Assembly (NCBI GenBank): GCA_007844125.1
Contig: CM017568.1
Span: 10,727,780 to 10,791,779 of the forward strand
From: Sinonovacula constricta
Taxonomy: Eukaryota; Mollusca; Bivalvia; Cardiida; Solecurtidae
Direction: 5' to 3'
DNA: 64,000 nt
The notes beneath the pieces were generated by a model that worked only from the letters and a program-made list of their open reading frames with translations, did not search any database and was not told the DNA's origin. This document shows positions 11,826-22,803 of this stretch, in pieces. Position 1 is the first letter of the stretch. Every line of letters starts with the position of its first letter. Position numbers and translations under genes: made by a program.

Positions 11826-11945
11826 TAAAAAGAAAACCAGGTTAGTGTTGATATAGGTAAATTTAAGCCTCGTGCTTTCTGATGTTCTTAGCCTCGCATG
11901 ATAACATTTATCTATATCAACACTAACCTGGTTTTCTTTTTCTCT
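11826..11945. mobile_element. Partly deleted palindromic MITE-like element, unit A
   Basis: Arms AAGAAAACCAGGTTAGTG... and ...CACTAACCTGGTTTTCTT are reverse complements over about 27 bases. The intervening sequence retains one half of the inner palindrome seen complete in unit B (39,989-40,133). No transposase is encoded. Confidence 0.65.
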
Positions 11946-12001
11946 ATATATTACATTGACACAAACCATATTCGGTTAAAGTACTTAAATGTCAGTAACA
12001 T

Positions 12002-12215
12002 AAATGAACTATTTTGGACAGTGCCAGATAAAAGTTTGTTTGTTTCCGAAACGGGATTGGTATTCTGTAATTAGTTACATATAAAGTTATAAACTTGTGT
12101 TTATCACGAATGAACTATTTTGGACAGTGCCAGATAATAATTTTGTTTGCTTCCGAAACGGGATTGGTATTCTGTAATTAGTTACATATAAACTTTTAAA
12201 CTTGTGTTTATTTAT
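12002..12215. repeat. About 107-bp direct duplication
   Basis: Two consecutive copies of a segment starting 'aatgaactattttggacag' and running through 'acttgtgtttat'. The same duplication is present in unit B (about 40,190-40,400), so it predates the unit duplication. Confidence 0.75.
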
Positions 12216-14884
12216 AATTCACTTTATCTTTATTATTATTTTCATTTTTCTGCTCACGTTATTTCATTTACAGTCTAACTATACTTCATTAACGTCAAGC
12301 CTTATCGCATTTGTTTATGAACTACCAAGTGTCGGTGTACCATTAATCACACAATAAATATAAACAAGTATCACTGCTTCCTTAAATGTGCTAGTTGTTT
12401 GAATAAAATCAATTTGAGCTGATGTAATTGTCATATTTGTCGGAATCAACATCCTCATTTTGTTCATTTTGTGTAAGTTTTAGCTTTTGTCAAGCTGACA
12501 TTTAATGCTCACAGATTCCGCATTTTTCTGTGCCCCACCCAGACTGAAAAAATATCGATCTCTACCTGCTTCACACTGTATTAAAATTGTACCAGCTTTA
12601 ATATCTTACTAGTATGTTCACCAATAGAATGTTGAAAACTTTAAAAGTGGTTAAAGGGTGAAAATTACAGTTTTGTATAAACACCGCTAATGATTTTATA
12701 ACAAGAAAAGTAACTGTACAGTAAAAATGTCTGGAGGATGACCAATATAAAAATTAAAAAAAAATACCCGTTAGAATAAACAGCAATCGAGGCAAGCAAA
12801 TGGATTATTTCTTCTTCAATTACACCTGCCTGAGGTCCTGTTATTTTAAATAATGTTGATTTCTCCAATTCTCCATTATTCGTATGACTGACTTTTGCAG
12901 TAGTTTTTTTTGTTTCCCGGCGTTGTTGTCTAATCTAACATCTGAAACAAGGTCAGTCCGAATGATTATCAGTGGGACTCGAATTGGTAGAAATTCCAGA
13001 CAACGCCATAGATGTGGTTAAATGGCGGTATGTATGTAACTAATAAATAACACGAAACGGTTCCCCACAGTATGAGCGGGGATAAAGTATAAACCATCAA
13101 TTCAGCCAACATTCTCATCACCACTTTCTGACTTCTTCGTATTAGTTATGTCCATTAACTTGAAGCTAAGGCGCAGAAACCTTTATGTAATGATTTTGAA
13201 ATTTGCCAATGGGTTGTTATTGTATTATTCAGGTAATTTATTTGCTGTATGGCGACAAGTCTCATTCGTGAAAATGGTCTAGTTGTTTCGAGTTATAAAA
13301 TCTATTCGTACAAATTCCACTTTGTACCAAATTTACAAGATACAGATTTACCAACTTCAAACCATGCTGGTTAAGCAGGTTTTATTTTTACTTGTTATTA
13401 GTGTTATAATAAGGTTTAAAAAGTGTTGTTTTTACAATATTACTAATGTGAATTCAATAAAAAGTTTTATTACATTTTTAAATAACATTTGGCAAGGTTG
13501 CAATAAAATGTTAAGGGCGATTGTTTATTTCAGCATATTTTCAACTCACTTTGTCAGATTACTCTTAGTAAAACAACGTCAAACAACGTATTTTATGGGT
13601 AGAACATAAAATGGACGCCCTTTGCTTCCTATCAATGCTTTTCTTGTATGTTATGTAGAATACGTTTTGAGACTTCGAATCATTGGGGTAGTTTGCCGAA
13701 ATTGTAAATAAGGATGGGGACCGGGACCACAATGTTATGTTTCTTAAAGCAGTATCCGACAGTTTGGGCCATTTTTTCACTAAACAACCAAATAAGTTAT
13801 TGTTACCTAGAACAATCCCGCGTTATGCTGTTTATTGGTACCCTACATCTATGTGTAAAACATGACATAGCATTTGTCATTTCAAATACACATTTCCTAT
13901 CCGGGTCCCACTGCACAGTTAGTTATTTTTAAAAAAAGAAACCATCGTGACAACTTTATTTTGATATCACGTTACATGATCACCCGGTTATCAGCTCTGA
14001 CGTCGATATCTATTTTAAGCTGAAATCAACAATGTTTGTATTTATCGCTTTGGGCATCATGGATGTTTAGCGCGCTATATGCCACTATTTGTACTAAAGT
14101 ATAAGCTTATGAAGCAATTATGCACACATTCATCAGAAGAGCGATAATATGTTGTTACATGTATAAGATATAGGAAAACTGTGGGATACCGCCTTTAAAG
14201 ACTAAAATGACGAAGACACATAACCATGGTAAGTTATACATTTTTCATTGTGCACCCCCCCCCTCCATCAATGTAATGAATCCGAAGATAGGAAAAAAAT
14301 ACGGTTATGTTTATGTTGAATTTATTTCCATAACTTTATGCCAAAAATGACACGTGATAAAAATTTCGTTTGTTCAAATATTTCAATTCCGACTGAAAAT
14401 CATACCGGGAACCTATGTTCCTGTTGCGGAAATGCATTCAGCAATACGACGTGTAAATGTTTACAATCCACGATCCTGGTGCGTTGCAGAAGCCACTGTA
14501 GAAAAACGTGATTGGCTTTGTTGCAAAAATGTTGTAGTGTTGATTTATGGCATGCTTAAAACGATACAAATGGCGGGACTCTCACGTGTCAGGCAGAGAT
14601 ATATACATAATAATGTCAGCAAGTATATCCCCCATGCTCTACAAGACAAGAACTGTCCAAGGCCGAGAAGGAAAAGTTAATAATTTGTGGTTAATCTTGT
14701 TTTTTTTTTGACCGCATGTTTGACCTTCATATAAATGCAAACGCAAGGTCAGTACGAGAGCTCTTATTATGCTATTGCATCACGAAACTAAAATTATCAC
14801 AATCATCACGTATATTCATTTACAACTGTTCGTATCTTTATAACATAATTGTTTTCATAGTCTTTGTAGAAAACATACCAAAGT
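12216..14884. other. Non-coding, shared with unit B
   Basis: AT-rich DNA aligned with 40,401-43,310. The uninterrupted site of the second unit B Mutator-like insertion lies near 12,930-12,950 ('ctaatctaacatctgaaac'). A has about 120 bases near 13,620-13,730 that B lacks. Short ORFs here are not conserved in both copies and are not called. Confidence 0.4.
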
Positions 14885-15075
14885 CGTTAAAATGGTAGTG
14901 ATATAGCTCCTTTGCTAACGCTCAAGCATAAGAGTAGTTACACGACTGGTTGGCTCGGTGTCAAGATAATGTGACGTGTTGTGGTATTGTATCATGCCAG
15001 GTGTTCACGGCATGCTATACACAGTGGAGGCAGCACTATTCCTGCTTTAAGTAGACACCGTCTCCATGTAGTTTA
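14885..15075 (+). repeat. SINE-like dispersed repeat
   Basis: Same family as at 6,285. It contains 'tgctaacgctcaagcataag', 'actggttggctcggtgtcaag' in two pieces, 'gttcacggcatgctataca' and 'gtggaggcagcactat'. The unit B copy is at 43,315-43,500. No convincing A/B boxes are left in this copy. Confidence 0.55.
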
Positions 15076-15904
15076 AATAGGCTGGTATTGCTGTCGCTGG
15101 TGAATTTTATTAGCTGAGTTTCGCAGCTGCGCTTTTTTTGAAACCGTGATGAAGGGGATAAAAGATGTTGACTGATTCGCCATGGTTTATTATATATGCC
15201 TCCATCAGCTTATAACTTATACAGGTAAGTGAAACTGGCCGATAAGTTGATGCGTCATATTAACTTTCTTTCTTAAAGACTGCTACACTGCGCCCTTCAT
15301 CTGGGACTTGGCCGATGTTATAAGTGGATTTGAAAAGTATATTTAGTATTGGGGCTATTTCTTTTGGCAGTGCTGGATTGATAATGATGAGGATAATCCA
15401 TTGTTTACGTTTGTAGCATTGCTACTAGACTTTAGCACATTAGGTAGCCAGGTGCATGCACCCGGATAAAGAAAGTTTTCTGCTAGTTTTAAATAATAGT
15501 GTAATATACCATAATATAAAAACTAAATCTTTGTAATGTTCAACAATCAGGCTTGAATTCTCCTTGACTCCAGTGGCCGCGAATGGCATGTAACTGAACA
15601 GAAATATGATTAAGGTTTGTATGTAAGAAGGAAGTGTGCTTGGTTATCCTATAAATAAAGTTATATTCTGTCAGTTTCAAACTGCATGCAGTAACACCAT
15701 ACCATGCTAGATACGTTGTGCTACTGATCATAAAAGGTGGTTTGAGAAAAGTGAAACATCACCGTTTGAAATATTTGTCCATTGTTGACCGCTTAAAAAG
15801 ACTTTTGGGACAACGGCTTTTTGCAGTTGGTAATTGGGTTTAAATTCCCAGCATTGTCTATATTTGATGGATTGGGAAGAAGATGCAAATACTAAGACTG
15901 TTAC

Positions 15905-16055
15905 ATCAACTACTCTAACAGACTACCACTGCTATTTCTAGTACTTCTATTAATACTACTACGACTATTACTACCACTACTATTACTATTACTACTATTT
16001 CTACTTCTGCTACTACAACTACTATTACTACTGCTACTGCTGCTACTACTACTTT

Positions 16056-16138
<83 letters not shown>

Positions 16139-16269
16139 TTACTACTACTTCTACTATTACTATTACTACTGCTACTATTCTACTACTACTACTACCTGCT
16201 ACTACTATTATTACTGCTACTTCTACTGCTGCTACTACTACCTACTACTACTACTACTACTACTACTAG

Positions 16270-16319
<50 letters not shown>

Positions 16320-16516
16320 TTACTATTACTATTGCTACTGCTACTGCTACAACTACAACCTACTATTACCACTTCTGCTCGTACTAATTCTACAGACTAC
16401 CACTACTATTAATCATACTTCTACTACTACAACAACAACTTCTACAACAATTACTTCGACTACGACTGTCACTGCTATTACTATTAATGTTGCTACTACT
16501 ATTACTATTATTGCTA
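15905..16516 (+). repeat. (TAC/CTA)n microsatellite array, left part
   Basis: About 600 bases of imperfect trinucleotide repeat. A LINE inserted at about 16,517 separates it from its continuation at 20,229. Unit B has the corresponding array uninterrupted at 44,185-45,450. Confidence 0.92.
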
Positions 16517-16589
16517 CAGAGAGTATTGTTTTACTAAAAATCGAATAGCATACCTTTTCCCAACAACCAACAGCAGGGGTTTCATAAAG

Positions 16590-17937
16590 GGTTTAGTTGT
16601 ATAACTACATGTTTTAACTTTCAAGAAACAATTTATAAACAAATCGAATCAGGAAGCAATGCATACGTAGCGTGTCTAGACCAGAGAGCCGCCTTTGATT
16701 CGGTATGGAACACAGGGTTACTCTATAAACTGGGAACAATAGGATTTACCGGGAAAATACTAAGAACTGTCATGGATATGTACAGTGGTCTAAATTGCGT
16801 AGTACGTTCCAACGGCACAACCTCAACAGCACTGAATATCGCGAGATCAGTTCGTCAGGGAGGGGGGTTATCAACTTTTTTTGTACCTCGTCTACATAGA
16901 TCAATTACTAAATGACCTAGAAGAAAGTAACTATGGCTGTATGGTACATTCGGTCAAGGGAGGTAACCCGTCATTCGCTGACGATATCTCCCTTATTGCA
17001 AACACCCCACTACGACTACAACGATTAGTTGATATTGTCCTCAGATATTGTCGTAAGTGGAAAATCGAAATGAACACAGACAAATCGAATACGATTGTGT
17101 TTACAAAGAAACGCCCTGCTCCGCGAATATGCATACTGTATGGCGATAAAACATCAAACAAGCCGATCACGTTATCCACCTAGGTATACGTCATGACTTT
17201 ATTCTTATATTAACTAGACGCATTGATGAAAGGTTACAAAAAGCTAGAAATTCGTTTTATACCATGACATCTCTAGGCGTCACCCCAGATGGTGTAAACC
17301 CATTGACATTTATAAACATTTACAGTAAAATAGTAAAACCAATCGCACTATATGGCTGCGAATTATGGTGCAATTTACCACCATCTTGCACGACAATTAT
17401 TAACAGATTCCAACATTTTGTAGTGAAAAAGATACAAGGGTTTCAATCTCTTACCAGGTCTGACATGGCCGAAGCAATGGTCGGTTTGCACAACTTACTT
17501 GCGACATTTCTGTTAGAAAGCTCGCGTTTTTTCATAAAATACTAAGTTTAAACACAAACAGTACATGTAGAAATATCTTCCTTACAAGATACTTGTCATA
17601 CGCTTCTGAAAAGAAGTCTGTTACTCTTGGGTTTATACCCGACATTTGCGGAATAATGCACCATTATGGACTGGACTCATTTGTTAACAGTGTACTTATT
17701 AATCCTACAAGCCTGCCGACAAAATACGAATGGAAGCAGCTTGTCAAGAGACTAGTGTATTCACTAGATAAACAGCAATGGTACAGACGAATATCGCTAT
17801 CAGACGAATTTGATTACTTTAAAAAATTGTGTCCCATGGTGCAACAGTCCATTGTTTATATTGTATGTAAGTACAGCTGCACAAGAGCTATTATAATCAA
17901 AGCGCTGAAAGCGTTGGAAGACTGGCGCTCCGGTTGA
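16590..17937 (+). pseudogene. LINE reverse transcriptase remnant
   Basis: Several frames joined in order give recognisable RT blocks: QQGFHKGFSC, CLDQRAAFDSVW (first catalytic aspartate region), SVRQGGGLSTFF, LVYIDQLLNDLEES, then SFADDISLIA carrying the F-A-D-D catalytic motif. The thumb region around RRIDERLQKARNSF and LYGCELWCNL follows. Frameshifts occur near 16,590, 16,868, 17,180 and 17,545, so no active enzyme is encoded. In an intact element this protein would make cDNA by target-primed reverse transcription. The clade is not settled from sequence alone. Confidence 0.85.
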
Positions 17938-19598
17938 AAGAGTAGTTCCAAGGGAGTTATCAAGATGTCTTGAACGGCGAAATGCACATTAGGGAATTGG
18001 AAAGATTGCTGTTGATGGTCTTACATTGGCTGTTATAGGTGAGCAATGAATAACAATTAGTAGTTTTCATATAAGAATTTAATGTAACAAAACTTTGAAA
18101 AACATTTGAAGATGAACAAAAGAGAGGTGGAGAAGAGCAAAAGAATCAAACTTTTCCTGCACAGATATCATTACTCGAAACATATGAAACTACGTGTATG
18201 TTCTTTTCGTTTGTACGTGACAGTCACTATCAACAACATTAGCAAATAATTCAGTATATTCAGGGATTTTAACAGATCCAGATATTTGCATTTTGATGCA
18301 AGGAAAATTGAGGTTTTCCAGTTTTGACCTCACCTAAATCTTAGGTTGGGGGTCATTTTGATGCAGAAGCGCAGAATAAGTGGTCAAATTTTGCAAGAAT
18401 AACCATAAATTTAGTATGTAAAGCATTTAAAAAATGAAGTAAATACTAATTGGACCCTTGTAAATATATGGAAATGAAGTTAAAGCAATTTTACAATTAG
18501 TTAAGTTCGTGAACACATGATTTGACTTGTGTTAATCTGATCATGACCCCTTGAAAATTGTCAAAGAAATTCTCAACAAAAGTGAAAGCTATTGAAATCC
18601 CTGAGTATACAGTACCGTGGTGATAACCATTAACCTGGCTGTTGTAATTGGTTCATGCAATAGAAGTACAGTGATTGTCAACAGTAGCACGGCATGAAGG
18701 TTACGTGGACGGTTGCGGTCATCAGTATTGTAACATATATGTACATATGTAACATACATTCCACCAATGGATGTCACTGCTACCTTAATATTGCTTACGA
18801 AACTCTCAATTTACAGAAGCTTACAAAAATGGCAACCCACGCTAGATTTTCCCGCAATTTTGGTCACGTGACTGATTTGTTTATAATCGTAGCCTCCTGT
18901 ATTTAGGTCTAGATTTCAAGACAAAAAAATGCCGAAGTCAGTTAGCTTATTAAACTAACAACACACCACAAACGTTACGAAAAATGCATTATCTGAAGTT
19001 AACGATAAAAAAACCTTCTAGTTCTAATGCAGTTATGATCAGCTTCCGCCACAACTGAAGTAGTGTCAACAATGAAATGCACAAGGCCCACGTAACTTAA
19101 GAGACTGAAACATTACAATCCTAATTTTTACGTCGATCGCAACAATGCATTAACATAAATATTTGCCAACTTATTTACGGTCCTTGAAAGCTGAGCAGAA
19201 ACTCGTTCAAAAGCACTCCGATCTATCCAAAATGACGACCAACACTATCTCCCGCTTGTCACGTGACTGATTTGTTTGTAATCGTTCTTTGAATATCCTT
19301 TCATATTTGTTCGAAAAACAACATTACATTGTTTCCTTGTTTTTATTTGTCGCATTTCTTTACAAAGGTTCGCATTCCTTCGTAATATTTGTGTTTTCTA
19401 AAAACGCACTACTTCTTATGCCGCACAACTACTTGAATACGCTCTCGTGGTCGCAATGATATACCCGATGTTAAAAACCGCGCGTCGCAGGGTTCACAGC
19501 ATCGTTACTTAAGACTGGCGCATGCGCACCAGTCTAAAAACCGCGCGTCGCTGAGTTCACAGCTTCGTTACTTAAGACTGGCGCATGCGCACCAGTCT
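17938..19598. other. Non-coding insert in LINE with promoter-like motifs
   Basis: This 1.6-kb segment interrupts the LINE coding sequence. It contains two related stretches with GTCACGTGAC (E-box/USF-type palindrome, near 18,863 and 19,258), each followed by 'tgatttgttt' and preceded by an 'aaaatgRc' motif. It ends with a 63-bp direct repeat carrying 'GGCGCATGCGCA', which resembles an NRF-1 site. No ORF here is convincing. Confidence 0.5.
19473..19598. repeat. 63-bp tandem duplication with palindromic core
   Basis: Two 63-base units run from 'aaaaaccgcgcgtcgc' to 'gcgcaccagtct'. Each contains the 10-base palindrome GCGCATGCGC flanked by the inverted arms AGACTG and CAGTCT. Confidence 0.85.
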
Positions 19599-19926
19599 AA
19601 AAACTGTTTCACAGGCGTGGTGTGAACCCACACAGAAGGAAGTGACTGAGTGTAAAAAGTGCCTTAAGCTGTATAATAATCGACTAGTTAATAGTATTAG
19701 TGAATGTGACTCAACAGAACAGTTACGGAGAGCCTTTCTACAACATACTTTGTGGAACTTTGGATCAGATTTTGTTTCGCAACTAATCTCCCAGGACAAT
19801 GTAAACTTTTCACTTCGACTACTGGGAGCTCCTATCGTACCATTCATAGAAAAGACAGTCAATGACGAATTCTTACATAGATCGTTCCGTTTCGTTCATG
19901 ACTGCATATGCATTCAGAAACACTAA
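19590..19926 (+). pseudogene. LINE ORF2 C-terminal fragment
   Basis: An open frame encodes a segment with C-x2-C (ECKKCLKLYNNRL), LLGAPIVPFIE and RFVHDC, followed by a stop. The combination of a zinc-binding cysteine pair and this tail fits the C-terminal region after the RT domain in the LINE family at 16,590. It lies about 300 bases upstream of the LINE 3' tail, as expected. Confidence 0.6.
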
Positions 19927-20228
19927 TTTAACGCACTATGTTCGTGACAATAATGTGTATAAGGCTTGGAAATAACAATTGATGTGCTATGAACTCTCAA
20001 ATATTTTGTTTGCTTAATGTTCCAAATAGAACGATTTAAAAATAAAAAATTGTAAGCATGCATACTAGTGACATTTGTAGACAGTTGTACATCCTCATAT
20101 ATAAAACTTTTATTATCTAATTGCCATTATTGGTAATAACATGTTTGTATATATGTGTTTATTCACGTTGTATATATTATGTCAAATCTCCAATAATGGA
20201 GGAAATAAAGATTGATTGATTGATTGAT

Positions 20229-20930
20229 ACTACTACTACTAATACTACTACTACTACTATTTCTATCATTACAATAACTACCACTATTACAATAAAAAAC
20301 TAGTACAACAATTTCTACTACTACTACCACTACTGCTGCTGTTACTACTACAGACTGCTACTACTACCCCTACTGCTGCTGTTACTACTACAGACTGCTA
20401 CTACTACCACTACTGCTGCTGTTACTACTACAGACTAGTATTAATACCACTGCTGCTGCTGTTACTACTACAGACTGCTACTACTACCCCTACTGCTGCT
20501 GTTACTACTACAGACTGCTATACTACCCCTACTGCTGCTGCTACTACTACAGACTGCTACTACTACCCCTACTGCTGCTATTACTACTACAGACTGCTAC
20601 TACTACCCCTACTGCTGCTGTTACTACTACAGACTGCTACTACTACCCCTACTGCTGCTGTTACTACTACAGACTGCTACTACTACCCCTACTGCTGCTG
20701 TTACTACTACATACTGCTACTACTACCCCTACTGCTGCTGTTACTACTACAGACTAGTATTAATACCACTGCTGCTGCTGTTACTACTATTATTACTACC
20801 ACTACTGCTGATGTTACTACAACAGACTGCTACTACTACCACTACTGCTGCTGTTACTACTACTATTACTACCACTACTGCTGATGTTACTACAACAGAC
20901 TACTACCACTACAACAGTAACTACCGCTGT
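20229..20930 (+). repeat. (TAC)n array and 40-bp minisatellite
   Basis: After a short (TAC)n stretch, an exact 40-base period is set by 'gttactactacagactgct' recurring at 20,341, 20,381, 20,421, 20,461 and so on, for about 11 units. Some units carry the variant 'agactagtattaataccac'. Unit B has only about four units (45,181-45,330), so the array has expanded in A or contracted in B. Confidence 0.9.
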
Positions 20931-21019
20931 CACTAAACTACTTCTTGTGTAGTGATAGGATGGAATCAGATATAAGGTAAAATGCACTAACAATACACTA
21001 GACATTATCAGATATTCAG

Positions 21020-21319
21020 CCTCTGCATTTAATGCGCGGCTCTTCGCTGCCTGTCCAAAGTTCAGAAACAAGCTCTATTATCATTTAAGCTCCAAAGTAC
21101 TCTTGTAGACCGGAAGTGGACCAGCACTTATAAACAATAATAAATTCCTCAATTATCTATAATTAAGTACTTACTATTGGCTCAAAACAAAACAATGTAA
21201 GTGCGCACCACCAAAACCACGCATAGTAGTTGGTGTTTTGGTGATAACTCATACAATCATACAAAACAATTTATTTGTGTATTTCTTTTAGAATTGCTAG
21301 AAACATTAAACGTTTCGAG
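21020..21319 (+). promoter_or_regulatory. Conserved upstream region of lectin gene 1
   Basis: A block at 21,151-21,183 ('attatctataattaagtac' followed by 'ttactattgg') is preserved upstream of all four lectin first exons. It contains a TAATTA core and, in copies 1-3, an inverted CCAAT box (ATTGG). A second conserved string, 'aatgtaagtgcgc', lies near 21,195. A/T-rich 'aatttattt' lies about 50 bases upstream of the start codon. Conservation supports a promoter or enhancer role, but the transcription start is not known. The 'tttcttttag' at 21,281-21,290 could instead be an acceptor after a 5' non-coding exon. Confidence 0.5.
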
Positions 21320-22803
21320 ATGAAATCGGAGCATGGACATTGCTTTGCTTGGGCGGGGTTTGTCATGGTCGCAGTTGTCGTTGGTGACACGATGATCTGT
21401 CGGGGAGTGTCTGATGACCTAATTGGCGAAGGTGGATTGTCGGGGATGTCGGAAAAGATTCGCGGACTGGAGGAGCAGGTTCGTCAGTTGAGAAAACTGG
21501 TGCACGAGAAGGTCGAGTTGTCTGTGTTCTCTACGATCGATGGCCTGCCAAGGGGTAAGTGTAGTCAGTTTTTACTTCCATTTTGATACTGCATTTATAA
21601 CGAATGTATGTGATCGTTAGAGTCTTATTGAAGAAACCTTTTTCATTCTGTGTTTTGGAAACTGCAACAATGGAAATTCGAAAGAACACAATAGGTTGTT
21701 TTTGTCTGCTTAAATAAATACAAGCTTTATTCGGTTTTAGTCGAAATCGAAAACTTTAAGCCTTAAAATGAAATTATATGAAGCCTGTAAGACGAGTTAA
21801 TTATTGTGATAAACACTTAAAGCATTTGTTGTGCACGGAGTTCTTTTAGTTTTCTTCTTTGTTCTCAAACTCCCTAAGTCAACACAATTATGTGTCTTTT
21901 TCCCTTTTCTGACAGAAATAATATTAACTATAAACTCTTGTGTTGATCTTTTTTGTTGCTTCAATAAAGAAAATCATTATATAAATGTCTGGGATAAGTT
22001 GTATTTAGTATTCAGTTAAACGTTTTACACGGCGATTTTTAAGATTTTTATACATATACTTGGTATAAAGTAAAGCTTTCCTTATTGTTGATAAGTTATC
22101 ATTTCCATTCAATGAGCCACTCCTGTTACACACACAAACATTTCTATCATATGATGTCGATGTTATAGACTGCAGCGAGCTTTACGAAAGCGGTGTCACC
22201 ACCAACGGCGTATTCACAATTTCCCCTGATGGACGTTGTCCGTTCTCGGTCTATTGCGACATGACGCGGGGCGGCTGGACCGTCATACAACGTCGGGTGG
22301 ACGGCAGCGTCAACTTCTACCGCCCATGGGACGACTACGTCAAGGGTTTTGGCGATGTTGAAGGGGAGCACTGGCTGGGACTGGAGAAAATTCATCGACT
22401 GACAAGTGGTGGCAGTCAGGTCTACTTTCAGCTTCAGGATTACAATGGCAATAACGACACGGCTCACTACAAGAGCTTCGTTGTTCACGACGTCACGACA
22501 GCCTACCGCATGAATGTAGATAAATTCGGGTACGAGGGTACGATTGGGGAATTATTTTCATTTCACGATAATATGATGTTTTCCACATTCGACAGAGATA
22601 ATGACAATCATGCTAGTGAAAATTGCTGCGAAAAATATGGTGGAGGAGCTGGATGGTGGTATAAAGATTGTTTTAGACTAGGGATCGTGAACGGTATCTT
22701 TGAGAAGCGAGAATTAAGTGGCATAGGAATATGGGATTCTAAATATATTCCATACCACAGAGTCGAAATATCCGTGCAATCTCGTAGAGGAATGTGTACT
22801 TAA
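21320..22803 (+). CDS. Fibrinogen-domain lectin (FREP/ficolin-like), copy 1
   Basis: Two exons: 21,320-21,554 and 22,169-22,803 (TAA), joined through GGG/gtaagt and ttatag/AC in phase 1, for 289 residues. Residues 8-27 are hydrophobic and fit a signal peptide or anchor. Residues 43-66 form a short coiled coil with I47, L50, V54, L57 and V61 in 3-4 spacing, which suggests oligomers. Residues 79-289 form a full fibrinogen C-terminal domain starting DCSELYESG, with CDMTRGGWTVIQRR. The calcium site is likely D220-x-D222-x-D224 in FSTFDRDND. Cysteines C231, C232 and C246 frame the GGGAGWWYKDC region. The canonical HxSNLNG ligand strand is replaced by FRLGIVNG. Such secreted lectins bind microbial or glycan ligands in mollusc immunity. 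No Ig domain is present. The start was chosen at MKSEH, which is conserved in copies 1, 2 and 4; copy 3 reads MNSKH at the same site. An upstream in-frame MCIS start precedes the apparent acceptor. Confidence 0.92.

Larger units (their letters stand above)
16517..20228 (+). mobile_element. 5'-truncated non-LTR retrotransposon (LINE), unit A only
   Basis: The insertion lies inside the (TAC)n array and is absent at the corresponding site in unit B (about 45,010). It begins within the reverse-transcriptase domain and ends with AATAAAG followed by a short (ATTG)n tail ('attgattgattgattga'), a 3' end typical of LINEs that terminate in simple repeats. The coding region is split into an RT part (16,590-17,937) and a C-terminal cysteine-containing part (19,590-19,925). 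About 1.6 kb of non-coding sequence lies between them. Confidence 0.85.

Noticed and set aside
16931..17179. Minus-strand ORF over the reverse transcriptase
   Set aside because: Shadow frame; the plus strand has clear RT motifs.
22147..22488. 113-codon minus-strand ORF antisense to the lectin exon (also 46,678-46,902 and 55,604-56,023)
   Set aside because: Shadow of the GC-rich part of the fibrinogen exon; it is open only because the sense strand is constrained.
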